64,000 bases of DNA from Labrys wisconsinensis (lineage in GTDB: Bacteria; Pseudomonadota; Alphaproteobacteria; Rhizobiales; Labraceae), in NCBI RefSeq assembly GCF_030814995.1, contig NZ_JAUSVX010000003.1, positions 186,001 through 250,000 of the forward strand, read 5' to 3'. This document shows positions 43,070 to 52,198 of the stretch, piece after piece. Position numbers and translations under genes: made by a program. Every line of letters begins with the position of its first letter. The stretch's first letter is position 1. Below the pieces are notes generated by a model. That model was not told where the DNA came from, searched no databases, and saw only the letters and a list, made by a program, of their open reading frames with translations.

Positions 43070-44422
43070 TCAGGCCGAGCCGGCGGCGAGCGAGGCCGAA
43101 TCCTGGCGTGAGAGCGGATCGCCCATCGCGGGCGTGTCGAGCGGCGAGGATTTGACAGGCGGCGTCTCGACCGGCGGAACCTCGCCGTCCGCCCGCGCGC
43201 GCAGGGCCCGAAGGACGGCGCCCCAGGCGCAGACGAAGATGAACAGCTCGGACACGAGATTGCCGAGCAGCGACCAGGCCGGGGTGGAGACGACGAGCAG
43301 GACCACGACGGTGGTGATGCCGATCACGACGCTGGCGGCGCTGATGATCGCGCCCAGCCGGAACTGATGCAGGACCTCCATCAGCATGCGGGGCATGAGA
43401 TGGACGAGGTAGGTGATCGAGATCGCCCAGATGAAGGCGGCGATCAGATATTTCGGCTGGCCTTCGAAGATGGCCGAGCCCAGCAGCGGCAGGGCCATGA
43501 AGGCGATGAAGCCGTAGGCGAGCGACATGCCGGCGAGCAGCGCGCTCCAGATCACCATGAGATGGCGGATGCGCGTGATCTCGCCCTTGGAGAGCAGCAG
43601 GGCAAGCTCGGGCTGCATGGTGTTGGTGAAGGAGAAGGCGATGATGCGCATCGGCCCGAACAGGACCATCACGGCGGCGATCGGCGCATAGGCGGCCGGC
43701 CCGGCCATCGTCGCCACCAGCATCACGAGCCCCTGAGCCTGCAGGACGGCCGTGGTGCAGGTGGCGGCGGACCAGGCGAGCTGGCGCCAGATCCTGCGGA
43801 ACAGCCGTCGCGTGCCGGAGCCGAAGGTGATCCGGACGGGCTGGCGCTGCAGCAGGATCGCCACGGCGATGGCCAGCACGTTCGCCGCGATCAGGACGTA
43901 GAAGACCACCCGCAGCGGATCGGCGTCGAAGCGGCCGATGCACAGGAGGCTCAGGATGGTGCCGCCGACCGCGAAGGCCGCGTCGCTCGCGCCGGCGAAG
44001 ACCTGCTGGCGCTTGACCAGCAGGGCGATGCGCAGATAGCTGCGCAGCGACCACAGACCGACGAAGAGGGCGCCGGACGCGGCGTCGGTATGGAGCCAGA
44101 GCTCGAGCAGCGCCGCCACCACCAGGCCGATGAGCACCGACAGGACGAGCGCGGCGGAGCCGAAATTCGCGTCATAGGCCCGCTCGGCGCGGGTGCCGAG
44201 CCGCTGCGGGATGTAGAGGCCCGCCGGCATGCCGAGCACCGCCCGCACATAGGACAGGGCGATGCCGCCCGCCAGCATGACGATGGCGAAGATGCCGTAG
44301 TCCTGGGCCGCCAGGCTGCGGACCAGCACGATGTTCAGGCCGAAATGGAAGGCGCTCTGCAGGATCTCGCCGCCGAGCGTCAGGGCGAAGCGGCGGATCA
44401 GCCTGAGGAGATGTCCCAGCAT
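43070..44422 (-). CDS. Wzx-like polysaccharide flippase
   Basis: A 450-residue polytopic protein with about 12 to 14 spans of the polysaccharide transport (PST/MOP) family. The N-terminal helices contain LGGEILQSAFHFGLNIVLVR and QDYGIFAIVMLAGGIALSY, typical of Wzx proteins that flip lipid-linked repeat units to the periplasm. A Pro-rich, polar cytoplasmic tail of about 35 residues follows the last span. ATG 44422 is two bases from the stop of the glycosyltransferase upstream, giving tight coupling. Confidence 0.86.
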   Translation of the reverse strand: MLGHLLRLIRRFALTLGGEILQSAFHFGLNIVLVRSLAAQDYGIFAIVMLAGGIALSYVRAVLGMPAGLYIPQRLGTRAERAYDANFGSAALVLSVLIGLVVAALLELWLHTDAASGALFVGLWSLRSYLRIALLVKRQQVFAGASDAAFAVGGTILSLLCIGRFDADPLRVVFYVLIAANVLAIAVAILLQRQPVRITFGSGTRRLFRRIWRQLAWSAATCTTAVLQAQGLVMLVATMAGPAAYAPIAAVMVLFGPMRIIAFSFTNTMQPELALLLSKGEITRIRHLMVIWSALLAGMSLAYGFIAFMALPLLGSAIFEGQPKYLIAAFIWAISITYLVHLMPRMLMEVLHQFRLGAIISAASVVIGITTVVVLLVVSTPAWSLLGNLVSELFIFVCAWGAVLRALRARADGEVPPVETPPVKSSPLDTPAMGDPLSRQDSASLAAGSA

Positions 44423-44424
44423 CG

Positions 44425-45606
44425 TCAGGCCCGATCCAGCAGCATGGTGTCGGGGCCGAGCCGGCCCCCTCGGTGCCTGGAGGGCCCGATCATGGTGGCG
44501 ACCACGGAGGAGATCGCCGCTGCGGCCGCGCCCTCGCTGAACAGGGCCTCGTAGCGGCGCCGGGCCGGCTCCACCTTGTCCGCCAGGCTGGCCGGCGCCT
44601 CGATGATCGCCCGCAGGCGCGCTGCCAGGGCCTCGGGCCGCTCCGGCGGCACGAGCCACCCCGTGTGGTCGTGCTCGACGATCTCCCTGAGCCCGCCGAC
44701 GTCGGAGACGATCGGCGGGCGGCCATAGGCCATGGCCTCGATCGCCACCCGCCCGAGCGCTTCCGAGCGCCTGGACGGCACGACCACCACGTCCGCCCAG
44801 CGCAGGTGCTCGTCCGGGTCGGCCGAGAAGGGCAGCACGGCAACGATGTCGGCGAGCCCATTGTCTCGGACCAGGGTGCGCAGGGCCACTTCCTTGCTCT
44901 CGTTCTCGAAGGCGCCGCCGACCATCCGCACGGCGATGCGCTGGTGCAGGTCCGGCACCTGGCGGATCGCCTCGACCAGCACCTCCTGGCCCTTGGTGCC
45001 GTTGATGCGGCCCAGCATCAGCACCCGCAGCGGGCGCCGGCCGTCATAGCTCGGCGCGGCGGGCGCCCGCGGGCCGGCGATGCCGTTGTAGATGACCTGG
45101 CTCCGCATCGCCGGCAGCGCGAAGGCGGCACGAGTCGCGTTGGAGTTGAAGATGATCTCGGCCCGGCTCCAGCGCACCAGCAGGCGCAGCAGGCGCAGCG
45201 TCGCGCCCTCCGGCAGCTCGTGAACATGGAGGATCGTCTTGCCGCGAAACAGGCGGGCTGCGACCATGTGGTCGGCGATGACGGAAGTGTTGATGTAGAC
45301 GAGGTCGTTCCGGTACATCCGCCATGCGGCGCGCACGATGCCGGGCAGGAAGCAGGTCAGCCCGGTCGTCGCCAGCTTGGCGAGCGTGCGCCGGCGCAGC
45401 ACCCAGATCGGCGCGAACACGATGCGGCAGCCCAGGCCCTCGAACAGCTCGAGGATCGGCCCCTCGTGCGGCAGCACGACCTCGATCTCGGCATCGGGAT
45501 AGGCCCGCCGGATCGCCTTGACGCTCTCGGCGAAGCAGCGGTCCGAGCCATAGAGCTCGTAGCCCTGATGGACGCAGCTGATCCGCAAATTCCGATTCTG
45601 GCTCAT
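44425..45606 (-). CDS. GT4-type glycosyltransferase
   Basis: A 393-residue retaining glycosyltransferase of the GT-B fold. The N-terminal half starts ISCVHQGYELYGSDRCFAES. The C-terminal nucleotide-sugar half carries LRVLMLGRINGTKGQEVLVEA and the E-x7-E signature in EALGRVAIEAMAYGRPPIVS. ATG 45606 is chosen over an in-frame TTG at 45621. It heads the minus-strand wing (glycosyltransferase, flippase, two BcsL-like genes) and is divergent from the second glycosyltransferase. Donor sugar unknown. Confidence 0.88.
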   Translation of the reverse strand: MSQNRNLRISCVHQGYELYGSDRCFAESVKAIRRAYPDAEIEVVLPHEGPILELFEGLGCRIVFAPIWVLRRRTLAKLATTGLTCFLPGIVRAAWRMYRNDLVYINTSVIADHMVAARLFRGKTILHVHELPEGATLRLLRLLVRWSRAEIIFNSNATRAAFALPAMRSQVIYNGIAGPRAPAAPSYDGRRPLRVLMLGRINGTKGQEVLVEAIRQVPDLHQRIAVRMVGGAFENESKEVALRTLVRDNGLADIVAVLPFSADPDEHLRWADVVVVPSRRSEALGRVAIEAMAYGRPPIVSDVGGLREIVEHDHTGWLVPPERPEALAARLRAIIEAPASLADKVEPARRRYEALFSEGAAAAAISSVVATMIGPSRHRGGRLGPDTMLLDRA

Positions 45607-45977
45607 CGATCCGATCCGCAATCCCGATCGCCTGTCCCGAGTTGGAACGGGCTGGCCGTGTCAGGCATGGCATAGCAAGGCGTATGCCCGCCCTCCTCCG
45701 GTCCTGGGCCCGATGACGGCCCCGGACGGCGCATCTTCGGATTGCGTTAACGGATCGCCACAATCGATGCCGTGACGCCGCGTCATTCGCGCCCGAACGG
45801 CCGCCGGCCGCCTCCCGCGCGCGAATCCACCCTGCTCTCTTACGCCGGGACGCCGGTGCCGTCGATCAGGCCCGGCCGTCGGCCGCGGCTGCGGGCGATG
45901 CCTCGGCAGCCCGTGGCATGGCGGTTGCTGAGGCTCTGGCGCGGCAACCATCTGTATCGTTATGGGTCGGAGCAGAC
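45607..45977. other. Divergent promoter region between the two glycosyltransferase genes
   Basis: 371 bp without a supported gene. It should contain promoters for both wings of the exopolysaccharide locus. A few AT-rich patches occur (around 45738-45770 and 45946-45965, including TTGCGTTAAC), but no clear -35/-10 pair or repeat is convincing. Confidence 0.45.
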
Positions 45978-47177
45978 ATGACCACGAAGCCCCAAACGCT
46001 GAGTGATCGATCCTTGCTGATTCTGGGTACCAGAGGCATTCCAGCCGCACATGGCGGGTTCGAAACCTTCGCCGAGCGTCTCGCCCTCTTCCTCGTGGGG
46101 CGCGGCTGGAAGGTCACGGTCTATTGCCAGCAGGACGTCGCCAAGTTGTCGCAGCGTTTCACCAGGGATGAATGGCGCGGCGTCGACCGCGTCCACGTCC
46201 AAGTCACATCGAGCGGCCCGCGCTCCACCCTGGAGTTCGACGCCCTCTGCGTCCTCGACGCCGCGAGGCGGCCGGGCATCTGTCTCGTTCTGGGATATAA
46301 TGGAGCGGCATTCTTGCCCTATCTCCGGTTGCGGGGGCGCAAGATCATCACCAACATGGACGGGATCGAATGGCGCCGGCCCAAATGGGGGCTGGCCGCG
46401 CGGACCTGGTTCTGGGTGAACGAATGGATCGCCGCCTGGACCTCGCACCGCCTGGTGGCCGACCATCCGGCCATCGCCAATCACCTGGCGACCCGCCGGT
46501 CGCGCAAGGCCTGCGTCATGATCCCCTACGGCGCCGATCCCGTTCGGTCCGCCGACGTCGAGCCGGTGCTGGCCCTGGGGCTGGAGCCGGACCGCTATCT
46601 CCTGTCGGTGGCGCGCATCGAGCCGGACAACAACATCCTGACCATGGTCGAGGCCTTCTCGCGCAGCCGGCGGGGCGCCAAGCTGGTCGTGCTCGGCAAG
46701 TTCAGCGACGACAACCCCTATCACAAGGCGATCCGTGCCGCGGCGAGCGAGGAAGTGCTCTTCCCCGGCGCCATCTACATCCCCCAGACGGTGAAGGCGC
46801 TGCGCTTCCACGCCCGCGCCTATCTCCACGGCCACACCGTCGGCGGCACCAACCCGTCGCTGGTGGAATCGCTGTGGGCCGGCAACGTCGTCATCGCCCA
46901 CGACAACACCTTCAACCGCTGGACGGCGGGCGATGCCGGCTTCTTCTTCCGCAACGTCGCCGAGTGCGACCAGCTGATCGCCAAGGTGCTCCACGACGAC
47001 GCCGCGGTCGAACGGGCGCGCCGGGCGACCCGGGCCAGGGGCTTTGCCCGCTTCGCCTGGGCCGACATCCTGGAGGCCTACGAGACCGAGTTTCTCATGC
47101 TGAACGGCGAGACGGTCACCGTGGTGCAGGCCCGCCCTAGCCAGCACGAGGTCCATGCCGTGCGGCAGCGGCCATGA
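45978..47177 (+). CDS. Glycosyltransferase with DUF1972 N-terminal domain
   Basis: A 399-residue GT4-like enzyme. The N-terminal DUF1972 domain starts LLILGTRGIPAAHGGFETFA, the hallmark of rhamnosyltransferase-like proteins in exopolysaccharide loci. The C-terminal GT1 domain has RYLLSVARIEPDNNILTMVE and HTVGGTNPSLVESLWAG with the donor-site Glu. ATG 45978 is preceded by GGAG at good spacing; the upstream frame to 45918 is not conserved in type. It overlaps the GH5 gene by 4 bp. Confidence 0.9.
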   Translation: MTTKPQTLSDRSLLILGTRGIPAAHGGFETFAERLALFLVGRGWKVTVYCQQDVAKLSQRFTRDEWRGVDRVHVQVTSSGPRSTLEFDALCVLDAARRPGICLVLGYNGAAFLPYLRLRGRKIITNMDGIEWRRPKWGLAARTWFWVNEWIAAWTSHRLVADHPAIANHLATRRSRKACVMIPYGADPVRSADVEPVLALGLEPDRYLLSVARIEPDNNILTMVEAFSRSRRGAKLVVLGKFSDDNPYHKAIRAAASEEVLFPGAIYIPQTVKALRFHARAYLHGHTVGGTNPSLVESLWAGNVVIAHDNTFNRWTAGDAGFFFRNVAECDQLIAKVLHDDAAVERARRATRARGFARFAWADILEAYETEFLMLNGETVTVVQARPSQHEVHAVRQRP

Positions 47178-48439
47178 ATCTCGTGCCTCGTCCCGCGCCT
47201 CGCCTTCCGACCCGTCGGACCGTGCTCGCCGGCGCGGCCGCGCTGGCCGGCCTGGCCTTGGGCGTTCCGGCCTCCGCGGCCCCCGCGCCGGTCACGCTGC
47301 GGCGCGGGGTCAACACCTGGCCCTGGTTCTCGCTGACGCGGGAATATCCGGCGCCGCGCACGGACTATGCCTGGCCGCCCTACCAGGAGGGACGGCCGGT
47401 GCCGCGGCCGGAGGACCTTGCACGCCTGCGCCGGTCGGGCCTCGACTTCGTCCGCATCCCGGTCGACCCGGGCCCGTTCCTCTCCTTCACCGGCGCGCAG
47501 CGCCGGGACCTGCTGGACGGGCTCGACGCGGCCGTGGCGCAGGCGCTCGGCGCCGACCTCGGCGTCGTCGTCAACATCCAGGCGAGCGGCACCCATTACT
47601 GGACGCCGGAGCGCATGACCGGCAGCACCCGGGCGCCGGCCTTCGATGCCTATCTCGCCCTCGTCGGCGACGTCGCCGGACGCCTGGCGCGGACCGATCC
47701 GGATCGGGTGGCGCTGGAGCCGATCAACGAGCCGCAGCAGGCCTGCACGGCGGCGGAGTGGCCGCCGGTACAGACGGCGCTGCTCGGCGCCGCCCGGGCC
47801 GCGGCGCCGGCGCTGACGCTGGTCGCCACCGGCGCCTGCGGCAGCATGATCCCCGGCCTGCAGGCGCTCGACCCGGCACCGGTGCTGGCCTTCGGGCGCG
47901 TGCTCTTCACCTTCCATTTCTACGAGCCCTATCTCTTCACGCATCAGGGCGCGCCGTGGATGCGCGAGCCGGTCTATCGCTCGCTCAACGCCGTGCCCTG
48001 GCCGGCCTCGGCCGGATCGCTGGAGGAAACGCTCGCCGCGGTGCGCCGGCGCATGGCCGCGGACAGCGAAACGCCCGAGGCGGCCAAGCGCAGCGCCTAT
48101 GAAGAGACCGAACGGGTGCTCAAGGTCTATTTCGACGCGCAGCCGGACGTGCCCTATCTCGAGCGCTATTTCGCCATGATGCGCGACTGGGCCGCCGGTC
48201 ACGGCATCCCGACGAGCCAGATCCTGCTCGGCGAATTCGGCGCCCTGCGCAGCGATGCCCGCTACGTCGCCGCCGGTGCCGCCGATCGCGCCCGCTATGT
48301 CGGGGACGTGCGCCGCACCGCCGAGGCGTTCGGCTTTCCCTGGGCTTTCTGGAACATGTTCGACGGCATGGGCCTGATGGAAGACGACACCCGGGCCTTC
48401 GACCCCGCGATCATGGACGCGCTCGGTCTGCAGGCCTGA
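47174..48439 (+). CDS. Tat-exported glycoside hydrolase family 5 protein
   Basis: A 421-residue periplasmic or secreted glycanase. The N-terminus has a twin-arginine-like signal (PTRRTVLAGAAALAGLALG, cut after ASAA). The (beta/alpha)8 barrel contains the acid/base Glu in ALEPINEPQQ and the nucleophile Glu in ILLGEFGALRS, both at the expected strand ends 4 and 7. Such enzymes in exopolysaccharide loci trim or release the polymer. The ATG overlaps the glycosyltransferase stop (ATGA). Its 3' end overlaps the convergent polymerase gene by 29 bp. Confidence 0.86.
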   Translation: MNLVPRPAPRLPTRRTVLAGAAALAGLALGVPASAAPAPVTLRRGVNTWPWFSLTREYPAPRTDYAWPPYQEGRPVPRPEDLARLRRSGLDFVRIPVDPGPFLSFTGAQRRDLLDGLDAAVAQALGADLGVVVNIQASGTHYWTPERMTGSTRAPAFDAYLALVGDVAGRLARTDPDRVALEPINEPQQACTAAEWPPVQTALLGAARAAAPALTLVATGACGSMIPGLQALDPAPVLAFGRVLFTFHFYEPYLFTHQGAPWMREPVYRSLNAVPWPASAGSLEETLAAVRRRMAADSETPEAAKRSAYEETERVLKVYFDAQPDVPYLERYFAMMRDWAAGHGIPTSQILLGEFGALRSDARYVAAGAADRARYVGDVRRTAEAFGFPWAFWNMFDGMGLMEDDTRAFDPAIMDALGLQA

Positions 48440-49748
48440 GGTCGCGGGTGCCGTCGTTCCCCGGCGCCCGGACCTCGGCGGTCCTGCGCAGCGCCAGCGG
48501 GAACAGGCACAGCATCATCACAGCGAACTTGGTGAGCATGGTGGTCTTGCCGCCGATGCTCTCCGAGGTGTTGAGCAGGATGGAGAAGCCGATGACCGGC
48601 AGCATCACCCCGGGCCGGGAGAAGCGGACCAGCTCCACGATGAACAGCACGATCGCCACCGCCCACAGGCCCGTCATGATGATGCCGTTGTAGAGCGCGC
48701 TGCGCATGATCGGGTTCTCGATGCCCCATTCCAGGCCGATGACCCGCCGCAGGCTGTCGACCAGGGACGCGTCCGGCCCGATCATCAGGTCGCGCAGGGG
48801 CAGCTGGGCGAAGAGGTCGAACATCTGGACTCGGGCATTGGCGCTGCCGCCGTCGGACTGGAAGCGCAGCAGCAGCGCGTCGAAGAAGCCGCTGGCGGCC
48901 ATCCCGCCGATGGCGAGCGGCAGGAAGGTCAGGAGGAAGATGCCCGCGGCCGCGCCGAGCAGCGGCACGCGCCCCCGGCGGAGCATCCGGTGCAGGCGCG
49001 TCAGGGCGTAGATCGAGCCCAGCGTCAGGGACACGACGATGGCGGTGCGGCCGCCGAAGGTCACCAGGCTCGCGAACTGCAGCGCCATCATCGGCAGGCG
49101 CATCAGCTTCGGCAGGGACGGCCCGCCGCCGGCCAGCAGCGACAAGAGATAGGCGCAGCCCACCGCCGCATTGACCAGCGGATGGCCCTGGAGGGCGGTG
49201 GAGCGGGTGTCGGTCGGGAAGACCGCGCCGTCGAAGCGGTAGGGAAACACGAGATAGCCGGAGAAGAACTCGCCAAGGCCCATCAGGGCGTTGGCCGTCA
49301 TCAGCACGTGGATGGTGATCTCGATGCGCTGCTTGCTGCGCTCGTCGAAATCGGCCAGCAGCAGCACCATCAGCGGCGGGCCGAGATTGGTGTCGATCGT
49401 GCCCGCAAGGCCCGGGGCGGCGCGCGCGGCGATATGCGCGAACATCAGCGCCGCGGCCGCCAGCAGGAAGACGCTGGCCGGCCGGCGCCGGCCGACATGC
49501 ACGAGGTAGCCGATGATGTCGCCCGAAGCGAAGGCGGCCCAGGCGAAGAGCAGCACCAGCATGTAGGTCGAGGGATGGATCTTGGAGGCCGCGCCGCCGC
49601 TCAGGCCTTCATAGTTGAGCCCGACGTCCCAGAGCAGCCCGCCCGACACGCCGAACAGCACCGCCACCACCAGCGCCATCGGCAGCCAGAGCTGCCCGAT
49701 CCGCAGCAGGCGCGCTGCGCGGCCCGGCGAGGCGAGGATCTCAGCCAC
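48411..49748 (-). CDS. Wzy/VpsF-like polysaccharide polymerase or ligase
   Basis: A 445-residue polytopic protein with about 11 spans. A large periplasmic loop lies in the middle-to-late part (FFDALLLRFQSDGGSANARV, then MIGPDASLVDSLRRVIGLE), and the PFYRFDGAVFPTDTRS region resembles O-antigen ligase/polymerase proteins; NTSESIGGKTTMLTKFAVM near the end is in the style of VpsF-family proteins. It probably joins repeat units in the periplasm. It overlaps the Wzc-like gene by 8 bp, so length control and polymerisation are coupled. Confidence 0.72.
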   Translation of the reverse strand: MAEILASPGRAARLLRIGQLWLPMALVVAVLFGVSGGLLWDVGLNYEGLSGGAASKIHPSTYMLVLLFAWAAFASGDIIGYLVHVGRRRPASVFLLAAAALMFAHIAARAAPGLAGTIDTNLGPPLMVLLLADFDERSKQRIEITIHVLMTANALMGLGEFFSGYLVFPYRFDGAVFPTDTRSTALQGHPLVNAAVGCAYLLSLLAGGGPSLPKLMRLPMMALQFASLVTFGGRTAIVVSLTLGSIYALTRLHRMLRRGRVPLLGAAAGIFLLTFLPLAIGGMAASGFFDALLLRFQSDGGSANARVQMFDLFAQLPLRDLMIGPDASLVDSLRRVIGLEWGIENPIMRSALYNGIIMTGLWAVAIVLFIVELVRFSRPGVMLPVIGFSILLNTSESIGGKTTMLTKFAVMMLCLFPLALRRTAEVRAPGNDGTRDLRPADRARP

Positions 49749-51918
49749 GGCCCGGCGCCTCGACCAGGACGGCGGCCGAAAGCGGACGTCCGATCATCTC
49801 CAGCGCCTCGCCGGCCAGGGTGACGTCGCTCTGCAGCGTCTCGCCGACCCGGGCGACGAAGATGACCGCATCGGCCTCGGCGACGAGGGCGGCGGCGCGC
49901 AGATTGTCGGAGACGACCCCGCCATCCACCAGGACGAGGTGGAAGCGTCGCCGCGCCTCGATCAGGAAGCGCCGGACGGCGGAGCGCTGCGCGTCATCGC
50001 CCTGTCCCGGCCGGTACTGGCCCGAGCCGATGATGGCGATGCCGCTCTCCTGCTCGATCACGCAGACCGAATCGAGGTTGCGCTCGCCGCGCAGCACCTC
50101 GTAGAGGCCGGGCGCGGGCTGGCGCCGATCCGGTGGCTCGGTGGCATCGATATAGAGCACGCGGTCGCCCCGCATCGCCGCGGCATGGACCAGCCGGCGG
50201 GTGACGCGGGCGCGCTCTGCCGCCTCGACGGCGCCCGACGTGACCACGACGGCGCGAAAGCCGGTCCCGGCGGGTGCCAGCACCTCGGCCTCGGCCAGGC
50301 GGCGCATCGTCATGCCCACGGCGATGTCGAGCTTGGCCGTCGCCATGCCCGCGCCGCCCCGCCCGAGGCCGGCAGGCCGCCCGAGCAGCCGGCGCCCCAG
50401 GGATAGTAGCGCCACGGCCCGGCGAGCCCCCGGCCAGCGCCGTCGCGGCCGGTCGGACACGGCGGCCTCCGTGTTGCGCATCGGCCAGACGCCGACCACC
50501 GGCACCCCTGCGGCGCGCTGCATCTGCGCCTTGGACAGGATGCTCGGCGCCACATATTCGCGCACGAGCGCCGCGCCGGCCCCGAGGCCGAGGCCGCCGC
50601 CGAGAGCGCCGAGCAGCAGGAAGCCGACCGGCGGCCAGCTCTTCTCCTGGGGCGCGATGGCGCGGGTGATGATGCGGGCATTGGTGGTGTCGATGCTTGC
50701 CTGCTCGCGGGTTTCCTGGGACCGTACCAGGAAGGAGTTGTACACCGTCCGGTTGGCGTCGGCCTCGCGCTCCAGCTCGCGCAGGCGGACGGAGGCCTTG
50801 TTGCCGGCCTCCGCCTTCGCCTTGAGCCCATCGAGGCTGGTGGAGAGGGACTTCTCGTAGGCTGCGGCGCGGTCGTAGTCGGCGCGGGCGGAGCGGGCCA
50901 GCCGGTCGAGCTCCTTGGCGACCAGCTTGCGCACGTCGGCGAGCTGGGAGGCGACGGCCAGCAGAGCGGGGTGGCGGCCGCCGAGCTGGGTGCGCAGGTC
51001 CGCATCGCGCTCCACCAGCGCGGCTTCACGCGCCCTGAGGGCCGAGATGACGGAGGAGTTGAGCGCTTCGGCGGTCGCATCCGAGTTGACGCCGCCGCGC
51101 CGCGCGTCCTCGATCTGGTTGACGCGAGTCAGGAGCTCGGCCGAGCGCGAGCGCGCGCCGGTCAACTGGTTGCTGACGTCGGTGAGCTGCTGCTCGGTGA
51201 CGAGCATGCCGTTGGCGGCAGTGATGTTGTTCTCGGCGCGGTAGCGTTCGACCGCGCTCTCGGCCTCGTTGACCTTCTTGCGCTGCTCGTCGAGGCGCGC
51301 CGCCAGGGAATCGGAGGCTTCCGTCGCCGAGGCGGCGCGCGACCCCGACTGGTCGGCGAGATAGGCATCGGCGATGGCATTGGCGACGCGTGCTGCCCTC
51401 TCGGCCGTCTTGGCGGAGAAGATGACGTCGATGACGAAGACCTTGTCGGCCCGCTTGATCGCCAGCCGGCGCTTGAGCGCCCTGAGCGTCCGGTCCTGCT
51501 GTTCCGCCGCGTCGTCGACGGGCTGGTCCAGGCCGAAGAAGCGCTCGACGGCGTCGATGGTGCGGGTGAAGAAGCCGGGCGGCCCACCGAACTCCGGATC
51601 CTCGGTCAGGTTCGTATCGGCGATGGCGCGCAGCAGCACGCTGGACGAGCCAATCACGCTGGACTGGCTCTCGACCTGGGTGACGCCGCCGTCCGGCGGC
51701 AGCGCCACCGGATTGATGTTGTTGGTCAGGACCTGCTTGTCGCGCGGGTCGATCAGGATCTCGGCCGTCGCGGTGTAGAGCGGCGGCGCGAACACGCAGT
51801 AGATCAGGGTGGAAGCCAGGATGACGAGCGCGGTGACCGCGATGATCCACCGCCGATGCCAGAGGATCCGCCAGATATCGCCGATCTCGACGCTGTCGTC
51901 GACTTGAGCATCGGACAT
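49741..51918 (-). CDS. Wzc/GumC-like exopolysaccharide transport protein with degenerate ATPase half
   Basis: A 725-residue inner-membrane co-polymerase. Residues 1-90 hold a Wzz domain with TM1 (WIIAVTALVILASTLIYCVF); a long periplasmic coiled coil spans about 190-430; TM2 is near 470 (GFLLLGALGGGLGLGAGAAL). The C-terminal 170 residues follow the BY-kinase layout, but Walker A is degenerate (TSGAVEAAERARVTRRL at about 560, with no Gly-Lys-Ser/Thr), Walker A' reads VLYIDAT (587-593) and Walker B LVLVDGG (661-667). No Tyr cluster ends the protein. ATP hydrolysis and tyrosine kinase activity are therefore doubtful. ATG 51918 has a strong ribosome-binding site (GGAGGGG). Confidence 0.86.
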   Translation of the reverse strand: MSDAQVDDSVEIGDIWRILWHRRWIIAVTALVILASTLIYCVFAPPLYTATAEILIDPRDKQVLTNNINPVALPPDGGVTQVESQSSVIGSSSVLLRAIADTNLTEDPEFGGPPGFFTRTIDAVERFFGLDQPVDDAAEQQDRTLRALKRRLAIKRADKVFVIDVIFSAKTAERAARVANAIADAYLADQSGSRAASATEASDSLAARLDEQRKKVNEAESAVERYRAENNITAANGMLVTEQQLTDVSNQLTGARSRSAELLTRVNQIEDARRGGVNSDATAEALNSSVISALRAREAALVERDADLRTQLGGRHPALLAVASQLADVRKLVAKELDRLARSARADYDRAAAYEKSLSTSLDGLKAKAEAGNKASVRLRELEREADANRTVYNSFLVRSQETREQASIDTTNARIITRAIAPQEKSWPPVGFLLLGALGGGLGLGAGAALVREYVAPSILSKAQMQRAAGVPVVGVWPMRNTEAAVSDRPRRRWPGARRAVALLSLGRRLLGRPAGLGRGGAGMATAKLDIAVGMTMRRLAEAEVLAPAGTGFRAVVVTSGAVEAAERARVTRRLVHAAAMRGDRVLYIDATEPPDRRQPAPGLYEVLRGERNLDSVCVIEQESGIAIIGSGQYRPGQGDDAQRSAVRRFLIEARRRFHLVLVDGGVVSDNLRAAALVAEADAVIFVARVGETLQSDVTLAGEALEMIGRPLSAAVLVEAPGRG

Positions 51919-52198
51919 GCGCACCCCTCCGGGAGAAGGCTGGATGCTGGAGATGACAGAAGGGGTCGTCGAGCTCATCATTTGCAGCCGTCGGACGTCT
52001 TCCCATGGGTCAAGGCCGGGTCGCCGGACACCCCTTCGATGCGGGCGGAGGGACAACCATGCCGGGTGAAACGTGGTAAAAATATCCTGAACTTGCTTAA
52101 TATTTCATGGACGTGCCCTCCGGCATAAACGGAAGCGCAACCCGGATCGGCGAAGGTTGCGCGATGCGCCCGAGGGGCGAGCGCGCCTGGAACCGCCG
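51919..52198. other. Divergent spacer upstream of the Wzc-like and GINT1-like genes
   Basis: 280 bp without a supported gene. Around 52068-52115 the DNA is AT-rich (TGGTAAAAATATCCTGAAC and CTTAATATTTCATGG) and likely holds the promoters of both directions. No inverted repeat longer than a few bases is seen. Confidence 0.4.
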
